64,000 nucleotides of DNA from NCBI GenBank assembly GCA_964635375.1, contig CAZWOU010000016.1, positions 1-64,000 of the forward strand, written 5' to 3'. Positions within the stretch are counted from its first letter, which is position 1. Every line of letters begins with the position of its first letter. This DNA is from CAZMNY01 sp964635375 (GTDB taxonomy: Bacteria > Planctomycetota > Planctomycetia > Pirellulales > Pirellulaceae). This document shows positions 44,201-52,020 of the stretch, one piece after another. The position numbers and the translations under genes are program-made. The notes under the pieces are model-generated. The model did no database searches and had not been told where the DNA came from. It saw only the letters and a program-made list of their open reading frames with translations.

Positions 44201-45930
44201 CGAACATCCTGATTATTGTCACCTCGTCCGGCGTTGGGACCGCCAACAATCCGCTGGAGACGACGGTGGGCAGTTTTGAAGGTCAAGCCGGTTCAGGCGG
44301 CCTGTTCCTGGTCAACGACGGAGCTCTCGTGATTGGCGGCGTGAGCCAGGCAAACGGAGGAATTGCCGGTGGGGCAACCAGTACGGGAGGGGCAATTTCG
44401 ATCACAGCGAACAGTCCTTTGACTGTTGTCGAGGAGATCACTAACAGCGGTGATATTCAACTGACTGCATCTCCCAGCGGCGGCGCCGACAACCTCACGT
44501 TGTCGGCCCGCGTTGTTTCCAGCGGCGACGGTTCCATCGAGCTCTCAGCGGGTGATGACATCGTTGTCAACGACTCGAGCACCGACCCGGAGGTCTTCGC
44601 TTCGGGCAACGGGCCGATCGTGTTTCGCGCCGGCGGCGATGTCGTGATCGCCAACGATGTGGTGATGGGATCGCAATTTGGCTCCTTCGTAACTTTCCCC
44701 CAAGTCGAAGAAGGCGTAACGCTTCTCGTAGAGCCCGTTGAGCAGGGTGGATCGAATGTCGCCTCGAATGGCCAGACCACTATTCGCGTACGCGTCGGCG
44801 TGCCGGGTGAGCAAAACTATCGCGTCACTGTCGATTGGCACGACGGCGTGATTGACGATTACCCCTTTGTTGGCGGCGGATCAGGCGGTCCGAAGATTCC
44901 GGGCGGCGTCGACCTGTTCTTCAGTCACCGCTACGGCAGCAATCCCAGCCCAAATCCCGCCGACCCGATCCCGGTCACGGTCACGATTGGCTTGGACGCC
45001 CAACAAACGAATAGCAATCAAGTGATCAACGGGATTCAGTTCTTCACCAACGGAGATTTCAACCAGCAATTGGTGACCACCGTCAGCCGCCTGCAGACGG
45101 TTCCCGGCGAGGGGATTCAAACCTACATTCCGGCGGTTGTTCACGAACTTGACCCGATTGTCGCGCGGCCCCAAACGTCCGGGCTGATCTTGAACCAGTC
45201 GGCCAGCAGTGCCGATGCGGAAACCGAGACATCTGAATTTCGGTCCGCCGAATTGGAAGGCGCCACCATCGGCGAATTGCGAGTCTTCTTTCGCGTTGTT
45301 GATGATATCGCCGACAAAGAAGAGCCGAAAGACTATGACCTGCCTGTGGACTCGCTCAAGGATGTGCTTCGACAATTCGAGCAGACGAAGTTGCGGAATG
45401 GTCACTACCGTATCTATGTCGAGGATCCGGCGACCGGCAAGATTCGCTTGATGCACGACGTCCAGATGCTCAATGGAAAGCTGGTCCCGACCAATTTTCG
45501 CCAGGGAGATGGCGAACGCTTGCCGGGCAGCAACGATGGAGCGGCCACTCAGCCAGCGGGGGAGCTGCCTTCCGATGTAGCCTCCAAACTCGATGGCGCC
45601 CAACGCAACGCCCCGCTGCACACCGAGCGCGATGGCAAAGACTTCGAACAGACGATTCAATCACCGCCGCTCGAAACGGACGTGGAAGCGACGACCGAAA
45701 CTCGCCAGACGGTTACTCGCCGAGAAACGTCGATACCGACCGTGGAGCATATTCCAGACTCCACGACTTCATGGCGCACTCAAAGCAGAATCGCAGCACT
45801 GGCTGCGGGCGCCGTGACGATTGCTGTCGCGGGGACCTGGAGGGAACGACTCGAGAGTTCGTCCGCGGAAGAGCCCTACGATCTGTCAATTGCCGCTCGG
45901 CGTCGGCGCCGACTCCAGGGGAAGAAGTAG
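32242..45930 (+). CDS. Giant repetitive exported surface protein (4,562 residues)
   Basis: ATG 32242. The N-terminus is very basic (RRRWRRRR) and followed by SRLEERRVLTV (32-42), the LEPR/LEER-type motif found at the start of planctomycetal exported giants. Two related galactose-binding-like domains lie at about 366-516 and 624-768 (both start F-D-[FL], then a Y-x-x-x-x-x-x-G-W core). From about 860 to 2,930 a module of about 105 residues recurs: twelve copies of a GSLLDDxDxDxDL-type segment alternate with LETxLxxLEG, GxLTIGG and GDVxLDE. These are nested with four copies of a longer unit (SLGGAVxVxSxxGxILDGG). The rest continues as beta-helix-like repeats. Near the end come about 350 unrelated residues, then a probable transmembrane helix (about 4515-4533) and an RRRRR tail. 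Likely a filamentous adhesin or cell-surface scaffold. No Cys-rich or catalytic motif seen. Confidence 0.9.
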   Translation: MRNPTWMDRLRRRWRRRRSKQKDEVNIRFQLSRLEERRVLTVTAGLIGVDVLQISMDAAGDTATVSMNGANLEVNGTSYGSNINSIVVEATADDDQTLEVVSDLTLVDGITVLAAEDVDRITLSESITSTTGDIRLEADEQLTLAADGDLNSDSGDITLGSNNFLSMSASSRVDADADGAASAGGDISVSASRLGLGEIVTDGDVSLIATSNEVTDQAAITVGGSLNVDAQSFVHLNSLDANGGVRLRAASGSITVVNSGDLDLRDADAATHMTLTSTNGSISDASGGVLDSVAAGGGLQLSVNQDVDLDSLNVAGNIGVTAGGNARLVNLGDVNLNASNVVGDLDVTSTTGQIFDAGSGATASALLFDFDGSLSSTTAAGYTSVLPNQTYNAIDGFGWESAVAGLDRSFVGGPRLDLRNDAHFGAAPAVFRVDLANGDYFVNINLGDVFSSDAIRLTMLGAPNQVLFDGMSHGPKRWFHDGVHVTVVNGALRLEVSDQGGATARWLLNSLEITPVAANQASAVSVPGLVTADGATIDTITGTGAANEIYTVTIGAGEIVSADSDSIYLGHQIQAALDGSFSVDIRRPTAAGLANLTIESIGGQGDVQLDQADDYSFYLAPVRKFDLNRTVVEPGYAGIGATQLYSPANAVGWSTAVGDFSWVGNLGAPEEVLRDGHFSGASATFQVSVEVGKTYKTTLFLADITQGYPDIQVAYEGVPTFAFAYGVGTVVTLNHTLVAGDSVLDIGMASNVGNWILNGVNVEELNPTAPPAVEPSFRGKAGTVEVAGNASFNAPLGHVALDDFAVAGLVSVDALNSSMLTTVDLRIGTVVVDGAGEDFYATAFSNDVTLGDLTVDNLVSITAQNGSILDDLDGGATDVDARFAMLVATGAVGATANPLEVMLTALEVDSGTDLVLDSSGNLMIGGVGGLAGAQVGGNASISGSGDLTLDEAISAANRITINVSGNLIDDADLDVDLVAPEAVITAANVGDAGDALETSLARVEGAHSGSVNIDNDQTLTIGGIGLLPGLSASGDIQLSNNGNVVLDSQLSAGGLVRLDVSGDVLDDSDADIDLAAARAVLEVTGDVGVLGMPIDVQVSALEGNIGGGLFLASNSALAFGGASAFYSGLSAARIDVDSTGSLTIAESVMAVSGPIDLQSDAMIAVDAAVTSAGQMIALDATGDVTFSAAGSIDTQTAASVDINSGGQLLMANGSSANAHGGALVVLTQNDATLSSLQSLGGAVRVESLAGGIFDGGAAFKEIDAATAELKAAGDIGAAGNLLETQLSQIEAEAGSIFLDNMGPLVIGGLGATSGLTATVDDIRLVNLGDVQILEALTAVDLITLLITGSVLDEPNLGVDVSSTSLIIDVTGGVGAGNPLETQVTNLEGDVGGDVRLDNTGALNIGGASPAEDGLTANSVDISSSGALVVGEDVQTLGGQLRLISGSTMDVNANVQSNGNDVELHSVGDMAFDANGNVDAQLAANVLLSTDGALAMTDGAAVDASGGMLGVLTVDNATLSSLISLGGGVTVSSSTGSILDGGGLGKEVDAATAVLIAAGEIGAAGNALETRLANLEASAGMNLWLANMGPLTIGAISALDGLIASGEIELTNNDDVLLDESIAAARVRINVNTGSLLDDGDVDRDLSANDAILVVDGAAGIAADGLEMSVSRLEGNVSGNANLHNDIDIAIGGVDPGFAGLAIGGELNFDADSNLTLDELLDIAFDATIGLGGGVLDDADLELDLRAQRLVLTVVGDAGTAADLIETELDFLELAGGAEIALSNTGGLQVGGIGAVVGVSTNGGNVLLKNDADVTLDESVSASRVEILVTGSVLDNDMAADIIAARAIVAATVDVGKSVDSVELQVDQLELFAGRDLFAANDRDIIVGGNHLIDGVQATGDLVFNNAGAVALDERMAAGASMLLIVNGDVTDDADAELDLAANAIRVDVSGNVGSSGDRIETGVARLEGTVSGNFTVNNDQTLTIAGLNPVDGLAVGGDVFLLNQADVVLDERLSSGGEALLNVVGAITDDGDLDLDLVASQAAIQATGVGVVGDRLETSISAIEVASGAGVFFSNNGPLTVGGVNGLAGITAVGNVAIDNVGDVLLDESISSAGTTTLDVTGGGSLLDDADVDVDLAAVSAVLNVAGSIGAGADAVETQLAKLEGAAGANVFVINTGALVIGGIGAVNGLSAGGRIEITNDADVELDEAIAATNDIIANISGSLLDDGDADIDLAAAGAELMVSGSVGTAADSLETMLLNIEGLIGGEVVLVNTGPLTIGGVGGPINGLSAASADISASGNLQVDESITTNGSVRLQSDADIDLAASVDTQIAAPVVLIAGGELKMADGVTVDSHGGAINASAQGDVTLGGLISLGGAVVVDSAMGNILDGGGAHKEIDATSAVLTSFGQIGASGNALDTRLAMLEAEGSSIYLDNMGSLIVGDVNGVAGVVANLGDVQLNNMGDVALHEALTAGGLLSLTVVGSVRDQPNPAVDVNANRLLLDVSGDFGVSGEAIETSIAFLEGVVGGEFVIDNNGALTVGGVSAMDGLDAGAANIRSSGALQVNETLRVRTGPLLVDGMATVGVNASVLTNGADAMLHADADMTFSSLGVLDAQSNANLTVSTDANLFMHDLAIIDGSGGAVDVKASGNATVSHLKSIGGEIALESAGGSILDAGESRKDIEAANAVLTAGVDVGAAGAELETRISAIEAIAGGDVRFANMGDLEIGGIGPANGITAGGIVELQNDSNVLLKERVRAGVRFHATVGGALLDDGNSTVDIDSPQLLLDIAGDGGLLTDALELQIGSLEGTLGGQLNAVNLGSLTIGGVDGPTNGLMAAAIALGATDSIQIDEDVSSPGDVALVAGSDASGGDSIVMGGAAMIAAGNASLEATADVIVSSVTSLNDILIVVGGRIRDHADDALTDLNAGAETILRAAAGIDGLAADGKLELANNTRLDAIVSGPGDLRIRFNGAGTIRQASTFDGTIDVMAAGLLDAQAVSAGDADASGDGHVQIVNAVGDVLVGLVTAADDVLIEANGGSILDQAADASVDVQAGDTIRLLAEGKIADPLAGDLEVAGASMVDAQSLLSGDVRIASPGALTMLQLSTGAGDAKLTAVDAITIHATDIGGNLQVDSASGDITNPNGQIAVSGSASFSTTSAVGEISVGQTNSARITGPISLASTGDASISNDLDIDFDVSNIGGNLLAMSQGNIINTAGSLSVTGMASFDAAQTIKLGVANTLDVAQAIGARSGADTILNTANAIDFKASLVGGNLMASSNGAITNLSGSLDVALMTTLSGSEVRLGLANNFSSGGPVGLNTVGDAVLQMSSDLDLKASNIGGDLFITMQGGNLTDSGAVTTGDASLISTVALSDILLDLIDIAGVLHVDATGNAVVRNAGTLDVATGVSLGQLTLESLGGDLQYVAGLSAGSVLQLAAAGSLNGTGLLKSPQVNLSAGGGIGNLASLQLEAQSVSADSAGAGNIDLINDSGAPVIVTSLSTIGGDILFEQQGAAIATFNGAMTSGGAVDGGNIEVLGESGVVVLASATLSSLGGTGGRLSISGAQVDTTPMLGAGDIIIRGGGGDVIITVDIISDMDIDISADRDIIVLATVRTTDSANISLTADADLDGVGGLWVTEVGEVDSDGQLMAVGSDLFATPFELDAILIDDDAAGFQVRSRGDLSLRGRDLTADTAVVINGEVATQDADATLEIVGLDVEIGAGVGSLNSPGGLVRIAAPSPREITLGADVAGTLSLSSTELDAVSADVVVVGDPSLGGEISVAGRIDSMGSLVLASADMISGAGVLAVNQLGLIGSGSVALTGLNELGTISASLASGELELVHSGVLQIGSIAGVGSLADIDGLDVAGGSVTLDVATTVQQFEHSPIQAAELLLLGAGDHLLTSSNNNIGVLAADVGGKIDYRDSSDVTFGAVHSVDGVTALDDIRVHVAGSLTFQAAITSIGNQVELITEGNTVFDQNTTTNDVTTNILIIVTSSGVGTANNPLETTVGSFEGQAGSGGLFLVNDGALVIGGVSQANGGIAGGATSTGGAISITANSPLTVVEEITNSGDIQLTASPSGGADNLTLSARVVSSGDGSIELSAGDDIVVNDSSTDPEVFASGNGPIVFRAGGDVVIANDVVMGSQFGSFVTFPQVEEGVTLLVEPVEQGGSNVASNGQTTIRVRVGVPGEQNYRVTVDWHDGVIDDYPFVGGGSGGPKIPGGVDLFFSHRYGSNPSPNPADPIPVTVTIGLDAQQTNSNQVINGIQFFTNGDFNQQLVTTVSRLQTVPGEGIQTYIPAVVHELDPIVARPQTSGLILNQSASSADAETETSEFRSAELEGATIGELRVFFRVVDDIADKEEPKDYDLPVDSLKDVLRQFEQTKLRNGHYRIYVEDPATGKIRLMHDVQMLNGKLVPTNFRQGDGERLPGSNDGAATQPAGELPSDVASKLDGAQRNAPLHTERDGKDFEQTIQSPPLETDVEATTETRQTVTRRETSIPTVEHIPDSTTSWRTQSRIAALAAGAVTIAVAGTWRERLESSSAEEPYDLSIAARRRRRLQGKK
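34800..41040 (+). repeat. Hierarchical protein repeats inside the giant gene
   Basis: About 315-bp modules encode the recurring pattern LDDxDxDxDLxAxxAxLxVxG, LETxLxxLEGxxGG, LxNxGxLTIGG, GDVxLDExIxA. I count twelve LDD-type starts. A longer unit of roughly 300 residues (segments containing ATLSSLxSLGG and KEIDAATA) occurs four times, at about nucleotides 35,880, 36,720, 39,290 and 40,140. Copies have diverged strongly at the DNA level, so the duplications are old. Confidence 0.75.
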
Positions 45931-46071
45931 ACAATGGCTGAAACCACATTCCGTTCACGTCCGATTGCCAGACTTCCTGGCATACGCCCTCTGTTCCGCT
46001 AGAAGACCGAACAGGGTGACTGAAACCTATGCACAGATGCATCTCATGCGGGTCACACCAAGAGATCGACG

Positions 46072-49000
46072 ATGACAAAAAACAAAGATTCTCGCCCAGA
46101 ACCAAACGAACCGAATGATGAATCGCGGCCTGCCCGTGGTGATCAGGACTCGCCGAGGTCGTTTGACGACAATCCGCGAGATGGCGACGATACGGGTCGT
46201 GACGAAGGTGGCGACGCGGCCGACGATCTGAGCTCGACATTCGAAAGCGACTCGCCCACTGAGCCGGACAACAGCCAGACGATAGAGACTGATCTACCAC
46301 CGGCGGACATCGGTAACCAGACGATTGAGATGGATGGGTTGGGCGAGCCGGCCGCGGGCGCCGGTCAAACGCTTGACGGCGAGTCGCTCACAGACCAACC
46401 CCCAGTCGGTAACCAGACGATTGAGATGGATGGGTTGGGCGAGCCGGCCGCGGGCGCCGGTCAAACGCTTGACGGCGAGTCGCTCGCAGACCAACCCCCA
46501 GTCGGTAACCAGACGATTGAGAACTCACCAGAGGGCGACGAGCAACCGGTCAATCGGACAATCGACTCAGACTTTCTCCCCCCAGATGCGCCGGCTGGCG
46601 GGCAGACGGTTGAGCTGGAAACGGACAAGTCCCCTGCCCATTCATCAAACCAAACGGTTCAAGACGGGAGCGAGGATTCTGACTCGTCGGGAATTGGCGG
46701 GACGATTGAGCTTGCCCCGGGCGTCGCCGAAGACGACCTCAGATTCTCGCTTGATGGCGAGTCTCCCGGACAAGGCTCGCCGGCCGGGCAGGGCGGCAAA
46801 GGCAAGCGTACCGTCACGGGAAACGAACGCACCGTTCAGGGGGGCGGGGACTCCGACTCGCGTCAAACGCGAGACTCGCGCGACCCCACGCTCGAATCAT
46901 CGGGGCTTCTTTCTCAGTCAAGCGACCGGGTGATGGTGTTGTGGTCGAGCATCGATCGGTCGATTCGTCCTGGTGCGACAATTCAGGATGGTGGGGCGGA
47001 CGAGAGCAGGCGAACGACGAACCTTGTCATCCAAAGCCGTGAACTGTGTGAGCAGAAGGACTTGGAACCTGGGGCCGGCGCTGACTACGAGCTAATCAAG
47101 CGATTGGGCGAAGGAGGCATGGGCGTGGTCCACATGGCCAGGCAAGCTTCGATCGACCGTAAAGTTGCCATCAAGATGCTCAAGCCCAAGGGCGCGCGAG
47201 ATCCAAAACAGAGGGGCAAGTTTCTTTCGGAAGCCGTTGTCACCGGCGAACTCNNNNNNNNNNGGGCTTTGAACGTGAGATGCAGATCATCTCCTCACTC
47301 GACCACCCCAATATCGTTCCTATCTACGACTTGGGCGTCAACGATGTCGGCGCGTTGTTCTATTCAATGAAGCGAGTTGTTGGGACTCCTTGGGATGACG
47401 TTGTCAGTTCAAAATCGTTGGGTGAAAACCTGGAAATCTTGATGAAGGTCGCTGACGCTGTCGGCTTTGCCCATTCCCGCGGCGTGCTGCATCGCGACCT
47501 GAAACCCGAGAACGTGATGCTTGGGGATTTTGGCGAAGTGTTGGTGATGGACTGGGGGCTGGCTGTATCGGTTAGTCGCAAAAGTCGCTGTAGCATGGGC
47601 GGTACGCCAGCCTATATGGCCCCGGAAATGGCGGCGGGCCCGTTTGAAGATATTGGCGTTCGCGCCGATGTCTATCTGCTTGGCGCCATCCTCTTTGAGA
47701 TCATCGTCGGCAAGCCGCCTCACACCGGCAAAGACGTAATGAAGTGCCTCTTCGCCGCCGCCAAGAACTCCATTCGCAGCACCGACAAGTCGGGCGAACT
47801 GATGGACATCGCGATGAAGGCGATGAGCACTGCTCTGGAAGATCGCTACGCAAGTGCAGCAGATTTTCAGGCGGCCATCCGAACCTACCAGTCGCATGGC
47901 GAGAGTATCGCAATGCAACAACGAGCGGATGAGCTGCGCGCGGTCGCGGTCAAGACGCAAGACTACGAGTCGTTTAACCGAGCGGTTTTTGGCTATCAGG
48001 AATCGTTGGGACAGTGGAGCGAAAACAGTCGCTCGCGAACCGGGCTGGCTGCCGCCAAACTCGAGTTCGCTCGCCTGGCGCTCGGCCGAGGAGATTTCGA
48101 CCTGGGCGCCTCGATGCTCACTCAAGATGACCCTGAGCATCAGCCGATCTTGGCGGAAATCGAGAAGAGACGAGCAGAACGCGTTCAGAAGGGCCAACGC
48201 CTCGCGTTGGCGCGGCGAGCTGTCAGCGGCCTGATCGTGGCAATCCTCGTTGTTGTCGGCGTCTCCGCCATGATCGTGCATGGCTGGTACCGGGAAGCAG
48301 AATCTCAACGCGGCGTCGCCGTCAAGGAGAAGAAGAACGCAGAAGCACAAACCAAGAAGGCTCAGGAACTGGCTGTGATCGCGAAAGCCGCTACCGTTGA
48401 AAAGGAAAGGCAGCGAGTGGCGGCGGAGGACAGTGCTCGGATCGCTCGCGAGAAGGAACAGTTGGCCAGAATCGCCGAAAACAAAGAGGCTCTCGCGCGC
48501 CAGGCCGCTGACAAAGCTAAGGAGGAAGAAGCTGCTGCTCGCGCCGCGGCGGACTCGGAGAGGGCTGTGGCCATCGCTGCTCGCGCCACGGCGGATTCGG
48601 AGAGAGCCGTGGCCATCGCTGCTCGCAAGAAAGAAGCGGAAGCGCGCGAGTTGGCGGAGTATGAAGAGTACGTGGCTCGGATCGGCCTGGCGGCAGCCAA
48701 AATCAACGACAATGCGTACGACATCGCCCTCGAATTGCTGATCGGTTGCAAGTCTCACATGCGGGATTGGGAATGGCGCCGATTGATGCACCTGTGCGAT
48801 CAGGCCTCGCGGGACTTTGTCACTGACTCGCCAATTGAGTCGGTTGCGATCAGCGACGATGGAAGGCGATTTGTGACAGGCGGTTGGGGTGGTCAGGCCA
48901 CGATCTGGAATCAACAGGGCGAGAAGACTGCCACGCTCAAGCATGGCTCAGTCTATGTCTTCGCCGTCGCGATCTCGCCGGATGGAGAGATTGTCGCGAC

Positions 49001-51623
49001 TGGAAGCGGCGACAAGAACGGCTACGTCAAGCTCTGGAACGCTGGCAGCGGTGAGCTGATTGCGGTGCTTCAAGGCCATGAACGGGACGTAGTCAGCGTT
49101 ACTTTCTCTCGCGACGGGGCCAAGTTGGCGACTGCTTCGTTCGACAACACAGTGCGAATCTGGGATGTCGCGACGGGCAAGTCGGAGCAGACTTTGCGAG
49201 GACACAATTGGTGGGTTTGGGATGCCGCGTTTTCACCGGATGGTTCACGAATCGCCACGGTCAGCCAAGACGGCGTGGCCTATGTTTGGGACCTCGAAAG
49301 CGGCGCCCGGAGTCCGGCTTTCGATGGACACCGCGGCCCCATTTATGGCGTGTCCTTCTCTCCCGACGGCGAAACGGTCGCCACTGCCGGCCACGACAAG
49401 CGGGTCCTCGTCTGGCATCCAGCGGACTTGAAGCCCTACGACTATCAGGCCGTTGTCTCTGGCAAGAAGGTCTTTACGCCTCCGTTTCAAGAGTTACTTG
49501 GACACACGGCGGCCGTTCGCTGCGTGGAATTCTCCAAAGACGGAAAACGATTGCTCAGTGGCGGACATGACAACTCGGTCAAAATCTGGGGCGTGGACTC
49601 CGGTCGCAGCCTCAAGACGCTCCGCGGACACGGAAAGTGGATCCGTGCTTGCGCATTCTCGTCCGATGGATTGTGGGCGTTCTCCGGAGGCTATGACAAG
49701 ACCGCTAAGCTCTGGAGTATCGACGGCTACGAAGAAGAGCGAGTCTTGCGAGGGCGCGTATTCGACGGCCACCGTGACGCGTTGCTCGGCGCGTCCTTGT
49801 CGGCTGATGGGCGTTTTGTGCTCACGGCGAGTCGCGATCGACGAGCAAAGAAGTGGGATGCCGACACCGGTGTGGAAGAGTTGACGTTTGAGGAGGGGCA
49901 CTTGTATCTGGCCTCGGTCGCTCGATTCTTCGACAACGACTTGAAGTTGCTGACTGCCGCTGTTGATAATACGGCGAGGATTTGGGATGTCGCCAGCGGC
50001 GTCCAACTAGCGAGACTTGATGGGACCGGGCAGCGAGGCGTCGCCTGTGTCTCGCCCGATAATCAGTGGGTGCTCACGGGCGGTGAGAACGGAGCTGTGC
50101 AAATCTGGAGCGTTGCGGAAGCGGTTCGTGACAAAAGTGCGCCGAAGCTGAAGTCTGTTCGCGTCCTTGCGGGACACAAATACGATATTTCAACCGCCAC
50201 CTATTCTCCCGATGGTTCCAAAATACTCACCGGCGACGTTTCCGGAATCTGCATCGTTTGGGACGCTTCGACCGGGAAACTTCTCGGGCGGCTACGTGGC
50301 CATACGAAGGGCATTACGCAAGTGGTCTTCGTGACCGGTGATGTTGCGGCTTCAGCGAGCCTTGACAAGACGGTCGCCCAATGGGATCTCAACGACTACA
50401 GCGAGATCGTTGAGCGAGCATTGGTTCATCCGGATTCTGTGGCTGCGATGACATTGACGCCGAAGGGCGAAATCGTCACTGCCTGCGAGGACAAGATCAT
50501 CCGCGTGTGGGACGCGACGAAAGCAAAGACGATTGGTCAACTTGAACCGAACCGAGTTTGCAACTCGTTGTCCGCCAACCAACGTAACCAGCTCATGACT
50601 GTCGACGCTCAGTCTGCGGTAGTGCAAGTTTGGAATTTGGATGACATGCGAGAAGTGCTGATGGAGCACGCCCCAGGACGTATTGGCTCGTTTCTTGACA
50701 TGAAGAAGAAAGGTGGCGTCGTCTGGTCCGGTTCGTTTTCCCGCGACGGCCAAAGGATCTTGACCGTCGGAGGAGACAGCGCGCGTATTTGGGATCTCGA
50801 GACAGCCAAGGAGCAAGTCCGCTTCAGCCCTCACAGCGCTGTTGCCTCAGCTCGGTTTTCCCGAAGCGGCAGTCGCGTCGTCACAGCGAGCTGGGATAAC
50901 TCGGCGCGCATCTGGAATGCCCACGATGGCTCTCCAATATTGAAGCTCGGTCGTGAATCTGCTGGAGCCGCAGGCGCCCATCTGAGCAACGTGAACTCGG
51001 CTGCTTTCTCGCCCGACGAAGAGGGCAAGTGGGTCCTGACTTCCAGCGATGACGGAAGCGCCAAATTGTGGGACTCCAAGTCCGGTCGGGTGATTCGCTC
51101 GTTCACAGGGCACAATGGCCGAGTTGTGGCAGCCGAGTTTTCCGCGGACGGCTCCTGGGTGCTGACGGCTAGCAGCGATAAGATGGCTCGCATCTTTGAA
51201 GTCAAGTCTGGTCAAGTGTTATGCGAACTTGCCGGCCACGCCCTAGGGATCTCGCACGCTGTGTTTTCGGCTGACAAGAAGCTGGTCGTTACCGGGAGCG
51301 AAGACAACACAGCGCGAGTTTGGTCGTTGGAGGATCTCGCGTCGCCTGATTTGGTCGCCGAAATGCGAGGCCACACGGCGGCGGTTACCTCGGTCGATCT
51401 TTCCCCGAATGGCAAACGCGTGTTGACCGGCTGTGAGGACTTCACCGCGAAACTGTGGGACGCCGAGACCGGGAAAGAGATTCTCACTCTCAACGGCCAC
51501 ACCCAGGAGGTCACTTCAGTCATGTTCTCCAAAGACGGCCAGAACGCGCTAACGAGCAGCCGGGACGGCGTCGCCATCATCTGGCTCGCCTCCAAACTGC
51601 CTCAACCGGGAGTCGGCGAGTAG
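46072..51623 (+). CDS. Membrane Ser/Thr protein kinase fused to about 21 WD40 repeats
   Basis: One gene of about 1,850 codons broken only by a 10-N gap (47254-47263), where the reading frame changes. Residues 1-330 are acidic and disordered with many short NQTIE/GQTVE-type motifs. The kinase domain has GEGGMGVVHMA and VAIKMLK before the gap, and HRDLKPENVM, MDWGLAV (DWG instead of DFG), GTPAYMAPE and ADVYLLGAILFEI after it. A transmembrane helix (about 48,215-48,285) is followed by a long Ala/Glu/Lys/Arg coiled coil. The C-terminal half (48,800-51,600) has about 21 WD40 repeats, enough for three seven-bladed propellers, outside the cytoplasm if the topology is standard. It is 141 bases after the giant gene. 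It probably senses an external or envelope ligand and phosphorylates cytoplasmic partners. Confidence 0.85.
46312..46503 (+). repeat. Two near-identical 96-bp tandem repeats
   Basis: The copies 46312-46407 and 46408-46503 differ by one base (CTCACAGAC versus CTCGCAGAC). Each encodes 32 residues with one NQTIEMD and one GQTLDGE motif. This is a recent in-frame duplication in the disordered N-terminus of the kinase. Confidence 0.95.
47254..47263. other. Assembly gap of 10 N inside the kinase domain
   Basis: Ten N sit between the beta3-alphaC segment (FLSEAVVTGEL) and a second alphaC-like segment (GFEREMQIISSL) before DHPNIVPIYDLG. Reading frames on the two sides differ, so either bases are missing or the join is wrong. 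Confidence 0.98.
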
Positions 51624-51645
51624 TCTCACCGGGCGCCGAGCATGC

Positions 51646-52020
51646 TCAGTCTTCAATCTGTGGTAATCGATCGACGGCCGCACGCAGGTTGGATTGAAGT
51701 GATGCGGCCGACCGCAACCACGACTGGGTGATGTCGTCCATCGCCGGCTCAATCTGAATGCCATCCATTTCGTCGGCGACCTCGACCAGCAAGTTGCCCA
51801 GTGTTCGGGCCGTTCCCGTGCTCATGGCAAGCCGCGATTCGATCGGCAGGACGGGCTCGCCCTCCTCGCCGCGCACGAAGCCTGAGGAACACTCCAAGAG
51901 AATCGTCTCGTCATGAGAATTGACGACCACTTGGCTCGTGTAGAGAGCAGCCGTTTCATCGTATCGGACCCCCACGCCGGGCGTGGCTCTACGATGCGAT
52001 GGTGTTCGCGTTCTCTTCAT
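51646..52020 (-). CDS. DUF3467-like small protein
   Basis: 124 residues, ATG 52020. After a basic N-terminus the sequence VRYDETAALYTSQVVVNSHDETILLECSSGF, then PIESRLAMSTGTARTLGNLLVEVAD, follows the pattern of the DUF3467 family (short beta-rich proteins with a [DE]-x-V-x-F strand and an R-x-x-x-S/T ... K/R-x-L-x-x-x-L helix). Family function is unknown; members are cytoplasmic. The C-terminal 35 residues are helical. It converges with the kinase gene, 20 bases apart. Confidence 0.6.
   Translation of the reverse strand: MKRTRTPSHRRATPGVGVRYDETAALYTSQVVVNSHDETILLECSSGFVRGEEGEPVLPIESRLAMSTGTARTLGNLLVEVADEMDGIQIEPAMDDITQSWLRSAASLQSNLRAAVDRLPQIED

Noticed and set aside
45713..46300. Minus-strand frame between the giant gene and the kinase
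   Set aside because: It is antisense to the ends of two well supported genes and has no recognisable feature.
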